Counted from the stretch's first letter, positions 24,259 to 32,588 are shown. The stretch: DNA of 33,246 bases from GCA-2718845 sp913041905 (GCA_913041905.1 CAJWJQ010000010.1:1-33246), one strand, 5' to 3'. Notes: generated by a model not told the origin, from the sequence alone. Translations and numbers: made by a program.

Positions 24259-24287
24259 ATCCTCAATTTTTCAAAGTATGGATAGTT

Positions 24288-26900
24288 ATGGATTTTAAAG
24301 ACCATTTAAATCAAGGCGAACAACAATATACAATATATAATATCAATAAAGAGAGCATTGCTCACCTTCCTTACTCATTGAGAGTGTTATTTGAAAATTA
24401 TGTAAGAAATAATGGTAAAAAATCATCCCAAGAGGTAATTGATAAATTTTTATCTTGGTCAGGTGATGTAGGAAATCAAACAGAATTAACTTTTTACCCA
24501 AGTAGAGTAATTATGCAAGACTTTACTGGCGTTCCCGCGGTAGTGGATTTAGCCTCAATGAGAGATGCTATAAAAAAACTTAATGGAGATCCTAGTTTGA
24601 TAAACCCTCAGTGCCAAACCGACTTAGTGATAGATCATTCAATCATGGTAGATCATTATGGTACTAGCGATGCAAAAGATTTAAATACTAAATTAGAATA
24701 CCAAAGAAATATTGAGAGATATAGACTTTTAAAGTGGGGGCAAGGAGCATTCAAAAATTTAAGAATCGTTCCTCCAAATAATGGGATAATACATCAAATA
24801 AATATAGAGTATATTTCACAGGTTATATTTGATAAAAATAAAACACTTTATCCAGATACAGTTGTTGGAACTGATTCACATACAACAATGGTTAATGGTT
24901 TAGGCATTCTTGGTTGGGGTGTTGGAGGTATAGAGGCTGAGGCTGCAATGTTGGGTCAACCTATACCAATGTTACTTCCCGAAGTTATTGGATTTAATTT
25001 AACTGGAAAGCTTATAGGTTCAACTACTGCAACTGATTTAGTTTTAACAATTGTAGAGCATCTTAGAAAAGCAAATGTTGTTGGAAAATTCGTAGAGTTT
25101 CATGGTGAGGCCTTGGAGAATTTGTCAATCGCAGATAGATGTACAATAGCTAATATGGCTCCAGAGTACGGGGCAACTTGTGGATTTTTTCCAATTGATC
25201 AAATGACGTTGAATTATTTATCTACAACAGGTAAAGACAATAAACATATTAATATGGTTGAGGAATATTCTAAGAAAGTAGGTTTATTCAGAGATACTAA
25301 AGAAAAAATTATTTATAGCCAAACTTTAAATTTAGATATATCAAAAATAAAGGCTTGTATATCTGGACCAAAAAGACCTGAAGATAGAATTAATCTCTCG
25401 GATGTTAAAAACACAGTTTCAAAAGAGATAGAGAAATTAAAAAATAATAATACCAGGACTGGAAAAATACTCAATGATGGTTCGATAATGATTGCGGCAA
25501 TAACAAGTTGTACAAATACTTCAAACCCAAGTGTAATAATTGGAGCTGGTTTATTAGCAAAAAAAGCTGTAGAAAAAGGTTTGGTCGTTAAAGAGTGGGT
25601 TAAAACTTCTTTAGCCCCAGGTTCAAAAGTAGTTAAAAACTATCTTGAACAATCTAGATTATCAAAATATTTTGATAAATTAGGGTTTAATATTATAGGT
25701 TATGGATGCACAACTTGTATAGGAAATTCTGGTCCTCTCAAAGAATCTTATATTGAAGAAATTAATAATAATGATTTAATCGTAAGCTCAATTTTATCAG
25801 GTAATAGAAATTTTGAAGGAAGAATACATCCAGAAATAAAAATGAACTTTTTAGCATCACCGATGCTGGTTATCGCATACTCGTTAGTCGGCAAAATAGA
25901 TTTTGACATTACCAAAGAAAGCATAGGTAAAGACAAAAATGGAAAAGATGTTTTTTTAGATGATATATGGCCATCTATTGAAGACATAAACACAATAATC
26001 AATAAAAACATCAACAAAGAAATGTTTATAAAATCATATAAAAATTTATTTTCAGGTGACTCAAATTGGAAAGAAATTGAAATTAAAGAATCAGAACACT
26101 TTGATTGGCAATCATCATCTACATATATTCAACCATCTCCTTTTTTTGAAAACTTAGAAAATAAATCAAATAAATTAGATGCTATTGAAAATGCATATCC
26201 ATTACTAATTTTAGGAGATAGTGTTACAACCGATCATATTTCACCTGCTGGATCATTTAAAGAATCAACTCCTGCTGGTAAATTTTTGATGGATAATGGA
26301 ACTCAGGTTGCAGACTTTAATTCATATGGCTCAAGAAGAGGAAATTATCAAATTATGAAAAGAGGGACTTTTGCAAACATCAGAATTGAAAATAAAATTG
26401 TTCCAGACAAAACAGGTGGGTTCACTAAACACATACCAACAGGTCAAGAAATGACAGTTTATGATGCATCAGAATTATATAAAAAAACAAACGATAATCT
26501 TATTATATTTGCTGGTAAAAATTATGGGTGTGGATCATCGAGAGATTGGGCAGCTAAAGGAACTAAATTGTTGGGAGTAAAAGCTGTAATCGCTGAAAGT
26601 TTTGAAAGGATTCATAGATCCAATTTAGTTGGAATGGGAGTTTTGCCCTTAGAATTTTTTGAAGGAGATAACTTTGAAAATTTAAGTTTAGCAAATTACA
26701 CTCAATTTTTTATTGATAAGCTCAATATAAATGATAAAGAAGTTATAGTAACGGCTACTAAAACGACCAAAGACGCACTTACAATCGTGGGCGAACTAGA
26801 TTTTAAAGTCAAAATTAGGATTGATACGGCTATGGAGTGGAACTATTTTACTAATGACGGCATTTTAAACTATGTTCTTAAAAATATTGCTAATTCTTAA
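24288..26900 (+). CDS. acnA: Aconitate hydratase AcnA (IRP1-like)
   Basis: Aconitase converts citrate to isocitrate with a 4Fe-4S cluster and supplies both isocitrate dehydrogenase and isocitrate lyase, encoded about 2-4 kb downstream. The AcnA/IRP type is shown by DFTGVPAVVDLASMRDAIKK, VGTDSHTTMVNGLGILGWGV, the first cluster cysteine in AAITSCTNTSNPSVIIGAG, the cysteine pair in GYGCTTCIGNSGPL, and in the swivel domain GDSVTTDHISPAGSF and AGKNYGCGSSRDWAAKGTKL. From ATG 24288 it has 870 residues (E. coli AcnA 891). A start at TTG 24237 would add 17 non-conserved residues and overlap the promoter. Its end overlaps the convergent hflD by 11 bases. Confidence 0.96.
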   Translation: MDFKDHLNQGEQQYTIYNINKESIAHLPYSLRVLFENYVRNNGKKSSQEVIDKFLSWSGDVGNQTELTFYPSRVIMQDFTGVPAVVDLASMRDAIKKLNGDPSLINPQCQTDLVIDHSIMVDHYGTSDAKDLNTKLEYQRNIERYRLLKWGQGAFKNLRIVPPNNGIIHQINIEYISQVIFDKNKTLYPDTVVGTDSHTTMVNGLGILGWGVGGIEAEAAMLGQPIPMLLPEVIGFNLTGKLIGSTTATDLVLTIVEHLRKANVVGKFVEFHGEALENLSIADRCTIANMAPEYGATCGFFPIDQMTLNYLSTTGKDNKHINMVEEYSKKVGLFRDTKEKIIYSQTLNLDISKIKACISGPKRPEDRINLSDVKNTVSKEIEKLKNNNTRTGKILNDGSIMIAAITSCTNTSNPSVIIGAGLLAKKAVEKGLVVKEWVKTSLAPGSKVVKNYLEQSRLSKYFDKLGFNIIGYGCTTCIGNSGPLKESYIEEINNNDLIVSSILSGNRNFEGRIHPEIKMNFLASPMLVIAYSLVGKIDFDITKESIGKDKNGKDVFLDDIWPSIEDINTIINKNINKEMFIKSYKNLFSGDSNWKEIEIKESEHFDWQSSSTYIQPSPFFENLENKSNKLDAIENAYPLLILGDSVTTDHISPAGSFKESTPAGKFLMDNGTQVADFNSYGSRRGNYQIMKRGTFANIRIENKIVPDKTGGFTKHIPTGQEMTVYDASELYKKTNDNLIIFAGKNYGCGSSRDWAAKGTKLLGVKAVIAESFERIHRSNLVGMGVLPLEFFEGDNFENLSLANYTQFFIDKLNINDKEVIVTATKTTKDALTIVGELDFKVKIRIDTAMEWNYFTNDGILNYVLKNIANS

Positions 26901-27516
26901 CCATGTTTAAATATTTGTCTATCTGTTTAGAATATTGACCTTTTAAGAAAAATAATTTTAATTTAGATCCGCCAAATTGATTCCATAAGAAGGTTGCTCT
27001 TAAACCAGAAAATAATGCTGTTCTTATTCTAGCTGCATTTAGATTATCTGTTAAATGTATATTTTTTCCATTTACTACAATTCTAGGTTTAAATTTGCTT
27101 AAGGTATCTTGGTAAATTATAGATATTCTCTCTGCTTTTTCATCCAATGTTAAATATGCGTAATCGTCATTTAATTTTTTTAACAATATCTGCATATCAT
27201 TCATAACAGCTGGATTTGCTTTTATTTTTTTTGATAAAACATTTAGAGATGTCACATATCCTCTTGTTTCATTACTGCTAGCAAAAACGTTATCTATAGT
27301 TTGTTGTTTTAAATAATTAAAGCCTGTTTTTAAATGCTGTATATCTATAAATATTTTTATAACATCATCAGTATCCATACTAGATATACTATTAACTAAA
27401 GGCAAAAAATCTTTATCATTATATTCTCCCTTCCATGCAATATTTGATACAAATAAACATGCTTGATATAGCCCTGCAAGAGATATGACTTGTTTATCTA
27501 AATTTTTAATTAACAT
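26890..27516 (-). CDS. hflD: High frequency lysogenization protein HflD homologue
   Basis: HflD is a peripheral inner-membrane protein of gammaproteobacteria, known in E. coli for restraining phage lambda CII. Its normal cellular role is unclear. From ATG 27516 the protein has 208 residues (E. coli 213): LDKQVISLAGLYQACLFVSN at the N-terminus, GFNYLKQQ, ETRGYVTSLNVLSKKI, DNLNAARIRTALFSGLRATF and LWNQFGGSKLKLFFLKGQYS at the C-terminal end, all family-like. An upstream in-frame ATG (27546) lies inside mnmA and would add a non-family stretch. It overlaps the mnmA 3' end by seven bases. The mnmA-hflD pair is a good gammaproteobacterial marker. Confidence 0.94.
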   Translation of the reverse strand: MLIKNLDKQVISLAGLYQACLFVSNIAWKGEYNDKDFLPLVNSISSMDTDDVIKIFIDIQHLKTGFNYLKQQTIDNVFASSNETRGYVTSLNVLSKKIKANPAVMNDMQILLKKLNDDYAYLTLDEKAERISIIYQDTLSKFKPRIVVNGKNIHLTDNLNAARIRTALFSGLRATFLWNQFGGSKLKLFFLKGQYSKQIDKYLNMVKN

Positions 27517-28589
27517 AATTCTTCTATTATACCTCCGCCAACACATTCATCGTTAAAATATAAAACAGCAGACTGTCCCAATGTAATAGCTCTTTCTTCA
27601 TCTTCCATAATTAATATACATTCATCATTATTTGGTAAAGTTTTTACAGGTATTAATTTACCTCCATGTCTAAATCTAGCTTTATATGTAACATTAGAAT
27701 CTGGAATACCACTTATCCAATTTATATCTCTTAATTTAATGTTACCCTTATACAATAATTTATCTTCTTGTTGACTTATTATAAGAGAATTATTTTTTAT
27801 ATCTTTCTCTAAAACAAACCAAGGCTTATCTTCGTGATTTTTTATGCCACCTATGCCTATACCTTTTCTTTGACCAATTGTATAGTTAAATAGACCTTCA
27901 TGTTTACCTAGAATTTTATTATTTTCATTTTTTATATCACCAGGTTTAATATTAATATATTTTTTTATAAAGTTTGAAAAGTTTCTTTTTCCTATAAAAC
28001 ATATACCCATACTTTCTTTTTTCTTGTAAATAGTTAAATCAAATTTTTTAGCAATTTTTTTTACATCAATTTTGGTAATTTCATGAAGTGGAAACATAAG
28101 ATTTTTCATTATGTTTTGATTAAGCATATATAAAAAATATGTTTGATCCTTTTGTTTATCTTTTGGAATGCTTAGAGTTATTTTAGAACCCAAATCAATT
28201 AATTTTGCATAATGACCTGTTGCAACTTTATCAAAGCCTAACGATAAGGCGTATTTATAAAAATAATTAAATTTTATCTCCTTATTACAATATATGTCTG
28301 GATTAGGAGTAATTCCTTGATTAAGTTCATCTATAAATCTTTTAAAAACTAAATCCCAGTATTTGTCTGAAAAATTAATAGTTAGAAGATTTATGCCTAA
28401 TTTATCCGCTATTCTTTTTGCATCCTCATAATCCCTTTTTGAGCTGCAGTTATTGTCTATATCATCTTCTTCCCAATTTTTCATGAATAAGCCAGTTACT
28501 TTATAGCCTAATTCTTTAAGCAATACAGCTGAAATTGATGAATCAACACCTCCAGACATCCCAACTATGATATTTTTTGAATAATTCAT
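27510..28589 (-). CDS. mnmA: tRNA-specific 2-thiouridylase MnmA
   Basis: MnmA adds sulfur to U34 of tRNA-Lys, tRNA-Glu and tRNA-Gln, taking it from IscS through the Tus relay. The PP-loop ATP-binding motif is GMSGGVDSS (10-18). The catalytic cysteines are Cys101 in NPDIYCNKEIKF and Cys197 in ESMGICFIGKRNF, equal to E. coli Cys102 and Cys199. DKVATGHYAKL, KDQTYFLYML and GLFNYTIGQRKGIGIGG are further landmarks. Length 359 compares with 368. The Cys101 context (NPDIxCNKEIKF) is typical of the tRNA-interacting region. It is divergent from aceA. Confidence 0.96.
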   Translation of the reverse strand: MNYSKNIIVGMSGGVDSSISAVLLKELGYKVTGLFMKNWEEDDIDNNCSSKRDYEDAKRIADKLGINLLTINFSDKYWDLVFKRFIDELNQGITPNPDIYCNKEIKFNYFYKYALSLGFDKVATGHYAKLIDLGSKITLSIPKDKQKDQTYFLYMLNQNIMKNLMFPLHEITKIDVKKIAKKFDLTIYKKKESMGICFIGKRNFSNFIKKYINIKPGDIKNENNKILGKHEGLFNYTIGQRKGIGIGGIKNHEDKPWFVLEKDIKNNSLIISQQEDKLLYKGNIKLRDINWISGIPDSNVTYKARFRHGGKLIPVKTLPNNDECILIMEDEERAITLGQSAVLYFNDECVGGGIIEELC

Positions 28590-28598
28590 TATTTATAT

Positions 28599-28613
28599 TT
28601 GTTAATTTAACAA
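28599..28613. promoter_or_regulatory. Palindrome in the mnmA-aceA intergenic region
   Basis: TTGTTAA and TTAACAA flank a single T (28599-28613), a perfect seven-base inverted repeat, in the 78-base divergent gap. It lies about 55 bases before the aceA start, a plausible place for an operator controlling isocitrate lyase. AT-rich chance symmetry is possible, and I see no clear sigma-70 promoter for aceA. Confidence 0.35.
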
Positions 28614-28667
28614 GTTAATAGTATTATCTACGCTAAATTATATTATATCTATGTTCAAGAGGTGATA

Positions 28668-29951
28668 ATGAATAAACTTAGATCTGCCAAAGATATCCAG
28701 AATGAATGGGATACAAACCCAAGATGGAAAAATGTTAAAAGAGATTATACGGCTGAAGAAGTTGTAAAATTAAGTGGTAGTGTTCGTATAGATTATAGTT
28801 TGGCTAAGCAAGGAGCAGAAAAACTATGGAAACGTATCAATAATGACGACTTTGTAAATGCTCTCGGAGCACTTACTGGTAATCAAGCGCTTCAGCAAGC
28901 AAAAGCAGGCTTAAAAGCCGTTTATTTATCAGGGTGGCAAGTTGCTGGAGACGCAAATACCGGCATGCAAATGTATCCCGACCAATCCCTTTACCCAGTT
29001 GATAGCGTTCCCGCTGTAGTAAAACGAATTAATAATTCTTTAAGACGTGCAGATCAATTAAATATAGCAGAAGGAAATGATGTAATAGATTATATGTTAC
29101 CTATTGTTGCAGATGCTGAAGCGGGTTTTGGTGGAGTTCTTAATGCTTTCGAATTAATGAAAGCAATGATTGAAGCAGGCGCAGCTGGAGTTCACTTTGA
29201 AGATCAACTTGCTTCTGCTAAAAAATGTGGACATATGGGAGGCAAAGTACTTGTTCCTACTCAGGAAGCAGTTCAAAAACTTGCTGCAGCAAGATTAGCT
29301 GCAGATATCTCAGAAACACCAACAGTGTTATTAGCTAGAACAGATGCAGAAGCTGCAAATTTATTAACTAGCGATGTAGACTCAAGAGATAAAGATTTTT
29401 GTACTGGCGAAAGAACAGCTGAAGGATTTTATAGAGTAAAAAATGGAATTAAACAAGCAATATCACGTGGCTTATCATACGCACCATATGCAGATTTAGT
29501 TTGGTGTGAAACTGGAGTGCCTGACTTAGATTTTGCGAAGAAATTTGCTGAAGCTTTAAAGAAAGAATATCCAGAACAACTATTAGCATATAATTGCTCT
29601 CCATCATTTAACTGGAAGAAAAAATTAGATGATTCTCAAATAGCTAAGTTTCAAAAAGAACTTGGCGCAATGGGGTATAAGTTCCAGTTTATTACACTTG
29701 CTGGATTTCATGCTTTAAATTACAGTATGTTTGAACTAGCAAAAGGCTATAATGAAAAACAAATGACAGCTTATGTAAAACTGCAAGAAGCTGAATTTGC
29801 TGCAGAAAAAGATGGTTATACTGCAACTAAACATCAGAGAGAAGTAGGAACAGGATACTTTGATGAAGTGACGCAAGTAATAACAGGTGGCTCATCATCA
29901 GTTACCGCTTTAACTGGTTCCACAGAAGAAGAGCAATTTGAAGAAAAATAA
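28668..29951 (+). CDS. aceA: Isocitrate lyase
   Basis: AceA splits isocitrate into succinate and glyoxylate, the entry to the glyoxylate shunt used for growth on acetate or fatty acids. The 427-residue chain shows VYLSGWQVAGDANTGMQMYP, PIVADAEAGFGGVLNAFELM, HFEDQLASAKKCGHMGGKVL (catalytic Cys187), LLARTDAEAANLL, YAPYADLVWCET, LAYNCSPSFNWKKKL and FQFITLAGFHALNYSMF. AAGAGGT stands five bases before ATG 28668; a GTG at 28662 would bury that site. The codon mix is visibly less A/T-biased than in many neighbours, as expected for a highly expressed gene. Malate synthase is not in the window. Confidence 0.97.
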   Translation: MNKLRSAKDIQNEWDTNPRWKNVKRDYTAEEVVKLSGSVRIDYSLAKQGAEKLWKRINNDDFVNALGALTGNQALQQAKAGLKAVYLSGWQVAGDANTGMQMYPDQSLYPVDSVPAVVKRINNSLRRADQLNIAEGNDVIDYMLPIVADAEAGFGGVLNAFELMKAMIEAGAAGVHFEDQLASAKKCGHMGGKVLVPTQEAVQKLAAARLAADISETPTVLLARTDAEAANLLTSDVDSRDKDFCTGERTAEGFYRVKNGIKQAISRGLSYAPYADLVWCETGVPDLDFAKKFAEALKKEYPEQLLAYNCSPSFNWKKKLDDSQIAKFQKELGAMGYKFQFITLAGFHALNYSMFELAKGYNEKQMTAYVKLQEAEFAAEKDGYTATKHQREVGTGYFDEVTQVITGGSSSVTALTGSTEEEQFEEK

Positions 29952-29974
29952 TTTTATTGTTTATATAATTTCAA

Positions 29975-31294
29975 ATGGTTAAATTCAATATACCAGAAGA
30001 CGGTCAAATAATTTCTTATGAAAATGGGAAATTAATTTCTCCTGATAATCCAATCATCCCTTATATAATTGGAGATGGCATCGGTATTGATGTCACACCT
30101 GTTATGAAACAAGTTTTAGACTATGCTGTAAAAAAAGCATATGGGGACAGAAAAGAAATAAAATGGCTTGAGATTTATGCGGGTAAACAATCTATGGATT
30201 TATACAATAATTTACTTCCCAAAGAAACCCTGGAAGCAATGAAAAAATATCGCGTATCTATTAAAGGGCCATTGACAACACCTATTGGAATAGGGCACAA
30301 ATCCTTAAATGTTTTAATAAGGCAAGAATTAGATTTATATGCATGCGTAAGACCAATCAAATATTTCCCTGGCACGACTAGCCCAATGATTGATTCAAGT
30401 GCCACAGATATGATTGTGTTTAGAGAAAACACAGAAGATTTATATTCTGGTATAGAATGGAAACCAAATTCCGTAGGAGCAAAAAAGATTATAGAATTTA
30501 TAAAAAAAGAACTTGGAGGATCTCCGTTTAGATTTGAAGAAAATTGCGGAATAGGGATTAAGCCAGTTTCAAAAGAAGGTTCTGAGCGTTTAATAAAAAT
30601 GGCTATAGAATATGCGATAAAAGAACAAAAAGATTTTTTAACCATTGTTCATAAGGGAAATATTATGAAATACACCGAAGGCGCTTTTAGAGACTGGGCA
30701 TATTCGTTAGTAAAGGAAAAATATAATGGCAAAGAAAATGCTAACGGCACATTTAGTATATTTAATTCTAAACAAAATCATGAATTAGTAGTTAAAGATT
30801 GTATTGCTGATAATTTCTTACAACAAATTATTCTTTCGCCAGAGCAACACGAGGTTATTGCTACTTTAAACTTAAATGGTGATTATATTTCTGATGCACT
30901 TGCAGCGCAAGTTGGAGGAATTGGAATGGCCCCTGGAGGAAATATTGGTAACGGTGTTGCAGTTTTTGAGGCTACTCATGGATCAGCAGAATCTTTTGCT
31001 GGGAAAAATAGAGTTAATCCTGGGTCAATAATTTTATCAGGTGAAATGTTATTAAGACACATTGGATGGCATGAAGCAGCTGATAATGTTCTAAATGGAG
31101 TTAAAGGAGCAATTCAAAAAAAACAATTTACATTTGATTTGGCTAGAGCAAGAGCGGGTAAAAGAATTATTAGATCTAAATCTAAAGAAAAGCATACAGT
31201 CCAAGAGATTAAAAAAGAATTTACAAAACTTGTTCCTGGGGCTACACTTGTAAGCACTTCAGGGTTTGGTGATGCAGTAATAAATAATATGTAA
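29975..31294 (+). CDS. icd: Isocitrate dehydrogenase (NADP-dependent type)
   Basis: Icd oxidises isocitrate to 2-oxoglutarate and competes with AceA, encoded 23 bases upstream, for the same substrate. The E. coli-type sequence includes PIIPYIIGDGIGIDVTP, KGPLTTPIGIGHKSLNVLIR (Ser110, matching the E. coli serine phosphorylated by AceK), RENTEDLYSGIEW, VHKGNIMKYTEGAFRDWAY, LNLNGDYISDALAAQVGGIG, ATHGSAESFAGKNRVNPGSI and MLLRHIGWHEAAD. It has 439 residues against 416 in E. coli, because about 27 extra residues, rich in lysine and arginine, sit near the C-terminus between FDLARARAGKRI and GFGDAVINNM. NADP preference is inferred from the subfamily, and aceK is not in the window. Confidence 0.95.
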   Translation: MVKFNIPEDGQIISYENGKLISPDNPIIPYIIGDGIGIDVTPVMKQVLDYAVKKAYGDRKEIKWLEIYAGKQSMDLYNNLLPKETLEAMKKYRVSIKGPLTTPIGIGHKSLNVLIRQELDLYACVRPIKYFPGTTSPMIDSSATDMIVFRENTEDLYSGIEWKPNSVGAKKIIEFIKKELGGSPFRFEENCGIGIKPVSKEGSERLIKMAIEYAIKEQKDFLTIVHKGNIMKYTEGAFRDWAYSLVKEKYNGKENANGTFSIFNSKQNHELVVKDCIADNFLQQIILSPEQHEVIATLNLNGDYISDALAAQVGGIGMAPGGNIGNGVAVFEATHGSAESFAGKNRVNPGSIILSGEMLLRHIGWHEAADNVLNGVKGAIQKKQFTFDLARARAGKRIIRSKSKEKHTVQEIKKEFTKLVPGATLVSTSGFGDAVINNM

Positions 31295-31295
31295 T

Positions 31296-31514
31296 TTATT
31301 TATCTCTGAATATAATACGACCTTTAGATAAGTCATAAGGCGTTAAAGCTACCATCACAGTGTCCCCTCGTAATATACGTATATAATGTTTTCTTATTTT
31401 CCCCGATATATGCGCAGTTACTACGTGGCCATTTTCTAGCTCTACTCTAAACATTGTATTTGGTAAAGTCTCAATAACTTTTCCTGACATCTCAATTTGT
31501 TCGTCTTTTGACAT
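31296..31514 (-). CDS. infA: Translation initiation factor IF-1
   Basis: IF-1 blocks the A site of the 30S subunit during initiation. The 72-residue OB-fold is canonical: EQIEMSGKVIETLPNTMFRV, then ELENGHVVTAHISGKIRKHY, IRILRGDTVMVALTPYDLSK and GRIIFRDK. Its stop lies one base from the convergent icd stop. In pseudomonads, as I recall them, cspD, clpS and clpA lie between icd and infA; here they are absent. Confidence 0.97.
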   Translation of the reverse strand: MSKDEQIEMSGKVIETLPNTMFRVELENGHVVTAHISGKIRKHYIRILRGDTVMVALTPYDLSKGRIIFRDK

Positions 31515-31543
31515 AAATAAAAATAGATTGTAAATTAATAGTA

Positions 31544-31552
31544 ATTATAACA
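31544..31552 (-). promoter_or_regulatory. Predicted extended -10 promoter of infA
   Basis: Read on the minus strand, TG, T and a perfect TATAAT (31552 down to 31544) form an ideal extended -10. Initiation near 31537 would give a leader of about 23 bases to the infA start at 31514. No -35 box is evident. Confidence 0.5.
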
Positions 31553-31571
31553 AATAAACGTTAAATAGGAT

Positions 31572-32003
31572 ATGAATATAGTTTTAAACACACAAAAACA
31601 TTCTGAGCATTTTAAATTAATGAATTTTGACCATTTGATGCAGTTATATGAAAAAAATTATAATTTATTTTCTGTGGTGCTTGGCTCATTATCCGATAGT
31701 AGAATTTTGTCAACAATAATATTAAATAATAATGTAATGCAATACGAGCCAATTTCTGTGACCAAATACACTCATATTTTTTATTTTCATTATAAATATA
31801 AATCCCTAGACCTCAAAAGTCATGTTTACATGATAAAACCGCATATTATTTTTACTTTGTATAAGGATGCAAAACTACTAGAGGCTAAATCGCTTATACA
31901 AAGTAAATATTTTAACTCTACTATTAATGAAAAAATCAAGATTAACTTATCTACTTATTTTTGGTTAAAACATATTCTATCTAAAAGTGTTAAATATCAA
32001 TAG
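31572..32003 (+). CDS. DUF1249 (YqiB-type) protein
   Basis: Soluble protein of 143 residues without signal or membrane helix. It fits the gammaproteobacterial DUF1249/YqiB family of unknown function: FDHLMQLYEKNYNLF near the start, VTKYTHIFYFHYKYKS (the family has a TxYTxxV-like strand), HIIFTLYKDAKLLEAKSL (family VRLYHDAxxAEV) and INLSTYFWLKHIL at the end. In E. coli yqiB lies beside cpdA and parE; none of these neighbours is present here. It is divergent from infA and precedes the isc genes by about 110 bases. The assignment rests on weak similarity spread over the whole length. Confidence 0.7.
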   Translation: MNIVLNTQKHSEHFKLMNFDHLMQLYEKNYNLFSVVLGSLSDSRILSTIILNNNVMQYEPISVTKYTHIFYFHYKYKSLDLKSHVYMIKPHIIFTLYKDAKLLEAKSLIQSKYFNSTINEKIKINLSTYFWLKHILSKSVKYQ

Positions 32004-32053
32004 TTTATACAACTATTCCATTTCAGAATAATTATATTTCTGAGAAGTATGTC

Positions 32054-32082
32054 TTGAAAGCAAAAGCATAATACCTTACTAT
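32054..32082 (+). promoter_or_regulatory. Predicted promoter of iscR-iscU
   Basis: TTGAAA (32054-32059), 17 bases, TACTAT (32077-32082). The -10 lies inside the inverted repeat described as an IscR-type operator, the arrangement expected for autorepression. The leader to ATG 32114 would be about 25 bases and includes AGGAG at 32101-32105. Confidence 0.55.
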
Positions 32083-32095
32083 ATTTATAAGGTAT
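32071..32095. promoter_or_regulatory. Type-1-like IscR operator
   Basis: A 25-base palindromic site whose arms, extended by one or two bases, read TAATACCTTA (32069-32078) and TAAGGTATTA (32088-32097) around a nine-base spacer. Compared with the E. coli IscR type-1 consensus (arms ATASYYGACT and AGTCRRSTAT around RWWWY) I count 21 of 25 positions in agreement. It overlaps the predicted -10 of iscR. Confidence 0.65.
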
Positions 32096-32113
32096 TAATG
32101 AGGAGAATGATGT

Positions 32114-32569
32114 ATGAAGCTATCGACGAAAGGTAGATATGCAATAAGAGCAATGATAAATATTGCCTTAAATAAAACAAATACGCCAACAACATTGTTG
32201 AATTTAGCCAGGCATCAGAACATATCATTATCATATTTAGAGCAACTTTTCTCTCTCCTTAGAAAGAATAATTTGGTTTCGGGAATTAGAGGTCCAGGCG
32301 GTGGTTATAGATTAGCAAATAATCCCAAAAACATTACTATTGCTCAAATTTTGAATGCTGTAAATGAAAAACAAGGAAAATTAATAGATTATCAAAAGAA
32401 AGATGAGTTGATTTGGGAATATTTTAGCAATAAATTATATAAATATTTGGATACAATAACCTTGAATTCATTAATTGAAGGCTCCTCACAAACTGAAGCC
32501 TCTATCACTGAAGAGGCACTAATTACTGAAAAACCACTTATAAATAATACGAAAAGACATATAATATAA
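32114..32569 (+). CDS. iscR: IscR-like Rrf2-family regulator without Fe-S cluster ligands
   Basis: IscR normally senses Fe-S status and controls iron-sulfur assembly genes. The DNA-binding half is almost standard: KLSTKGRYAIRAMINIAL, ISLSYLEQLFSLLRKNNLVS (Glu43, which governs site choice in E. coli, retained) and IRGPGGGYRLANN. The cluster loop is gone: E. coli has Cys92, Cys98, Cys104 and His107 before Trp110, whereas here VNEKQGKLIDYQKKDELIWE runs straight through, nine residues shorter, with no cysteine anywhere in the protein. The reading frame is continuous. The C-terminal tail is acidic then basic. The gene is followed by iscU after 19 bases, with no iscS between. Another Rrf2 regulator is possible, but position and N-terminal similarity favour an IscR descendant. 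Confidence 0.88.
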   Translation: MKLSTKGRYAIRAMINIALNKTNTPTTLLNLARHQNISLSYLEQLFSLLRKNNLVSGIRGPGGGYRLANNPKNITIAQILNAVNEKQGKLIDYQKKDELIWEYFSNKLYKYLDTITLNSLIEGSSQTEASITEEALITEKPLINNTKRHII

Positions 32570-32588
32570 AAAATATAGGGAGAGTGAA

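Noticed and set aside
24237..24287. acnA start at TTG 24237
   Set aside because: The 17 extra residues do not look like AcnA and coincide with a predicted promoter; ATG 24288 gives a normal N-terminus.
27517..27546. hflD start at the ATG at 27546
   Set aside because: The additional residues lie within mnmA and do not fit HflD; the next ATG at 27516 gives the usual length.
30175..30645. Minus-strand open frame of 156 codons within icd
   Set aside because: Antisense to conserved icd sequence; open by composition, with no family resemblance or ribosome binding site.
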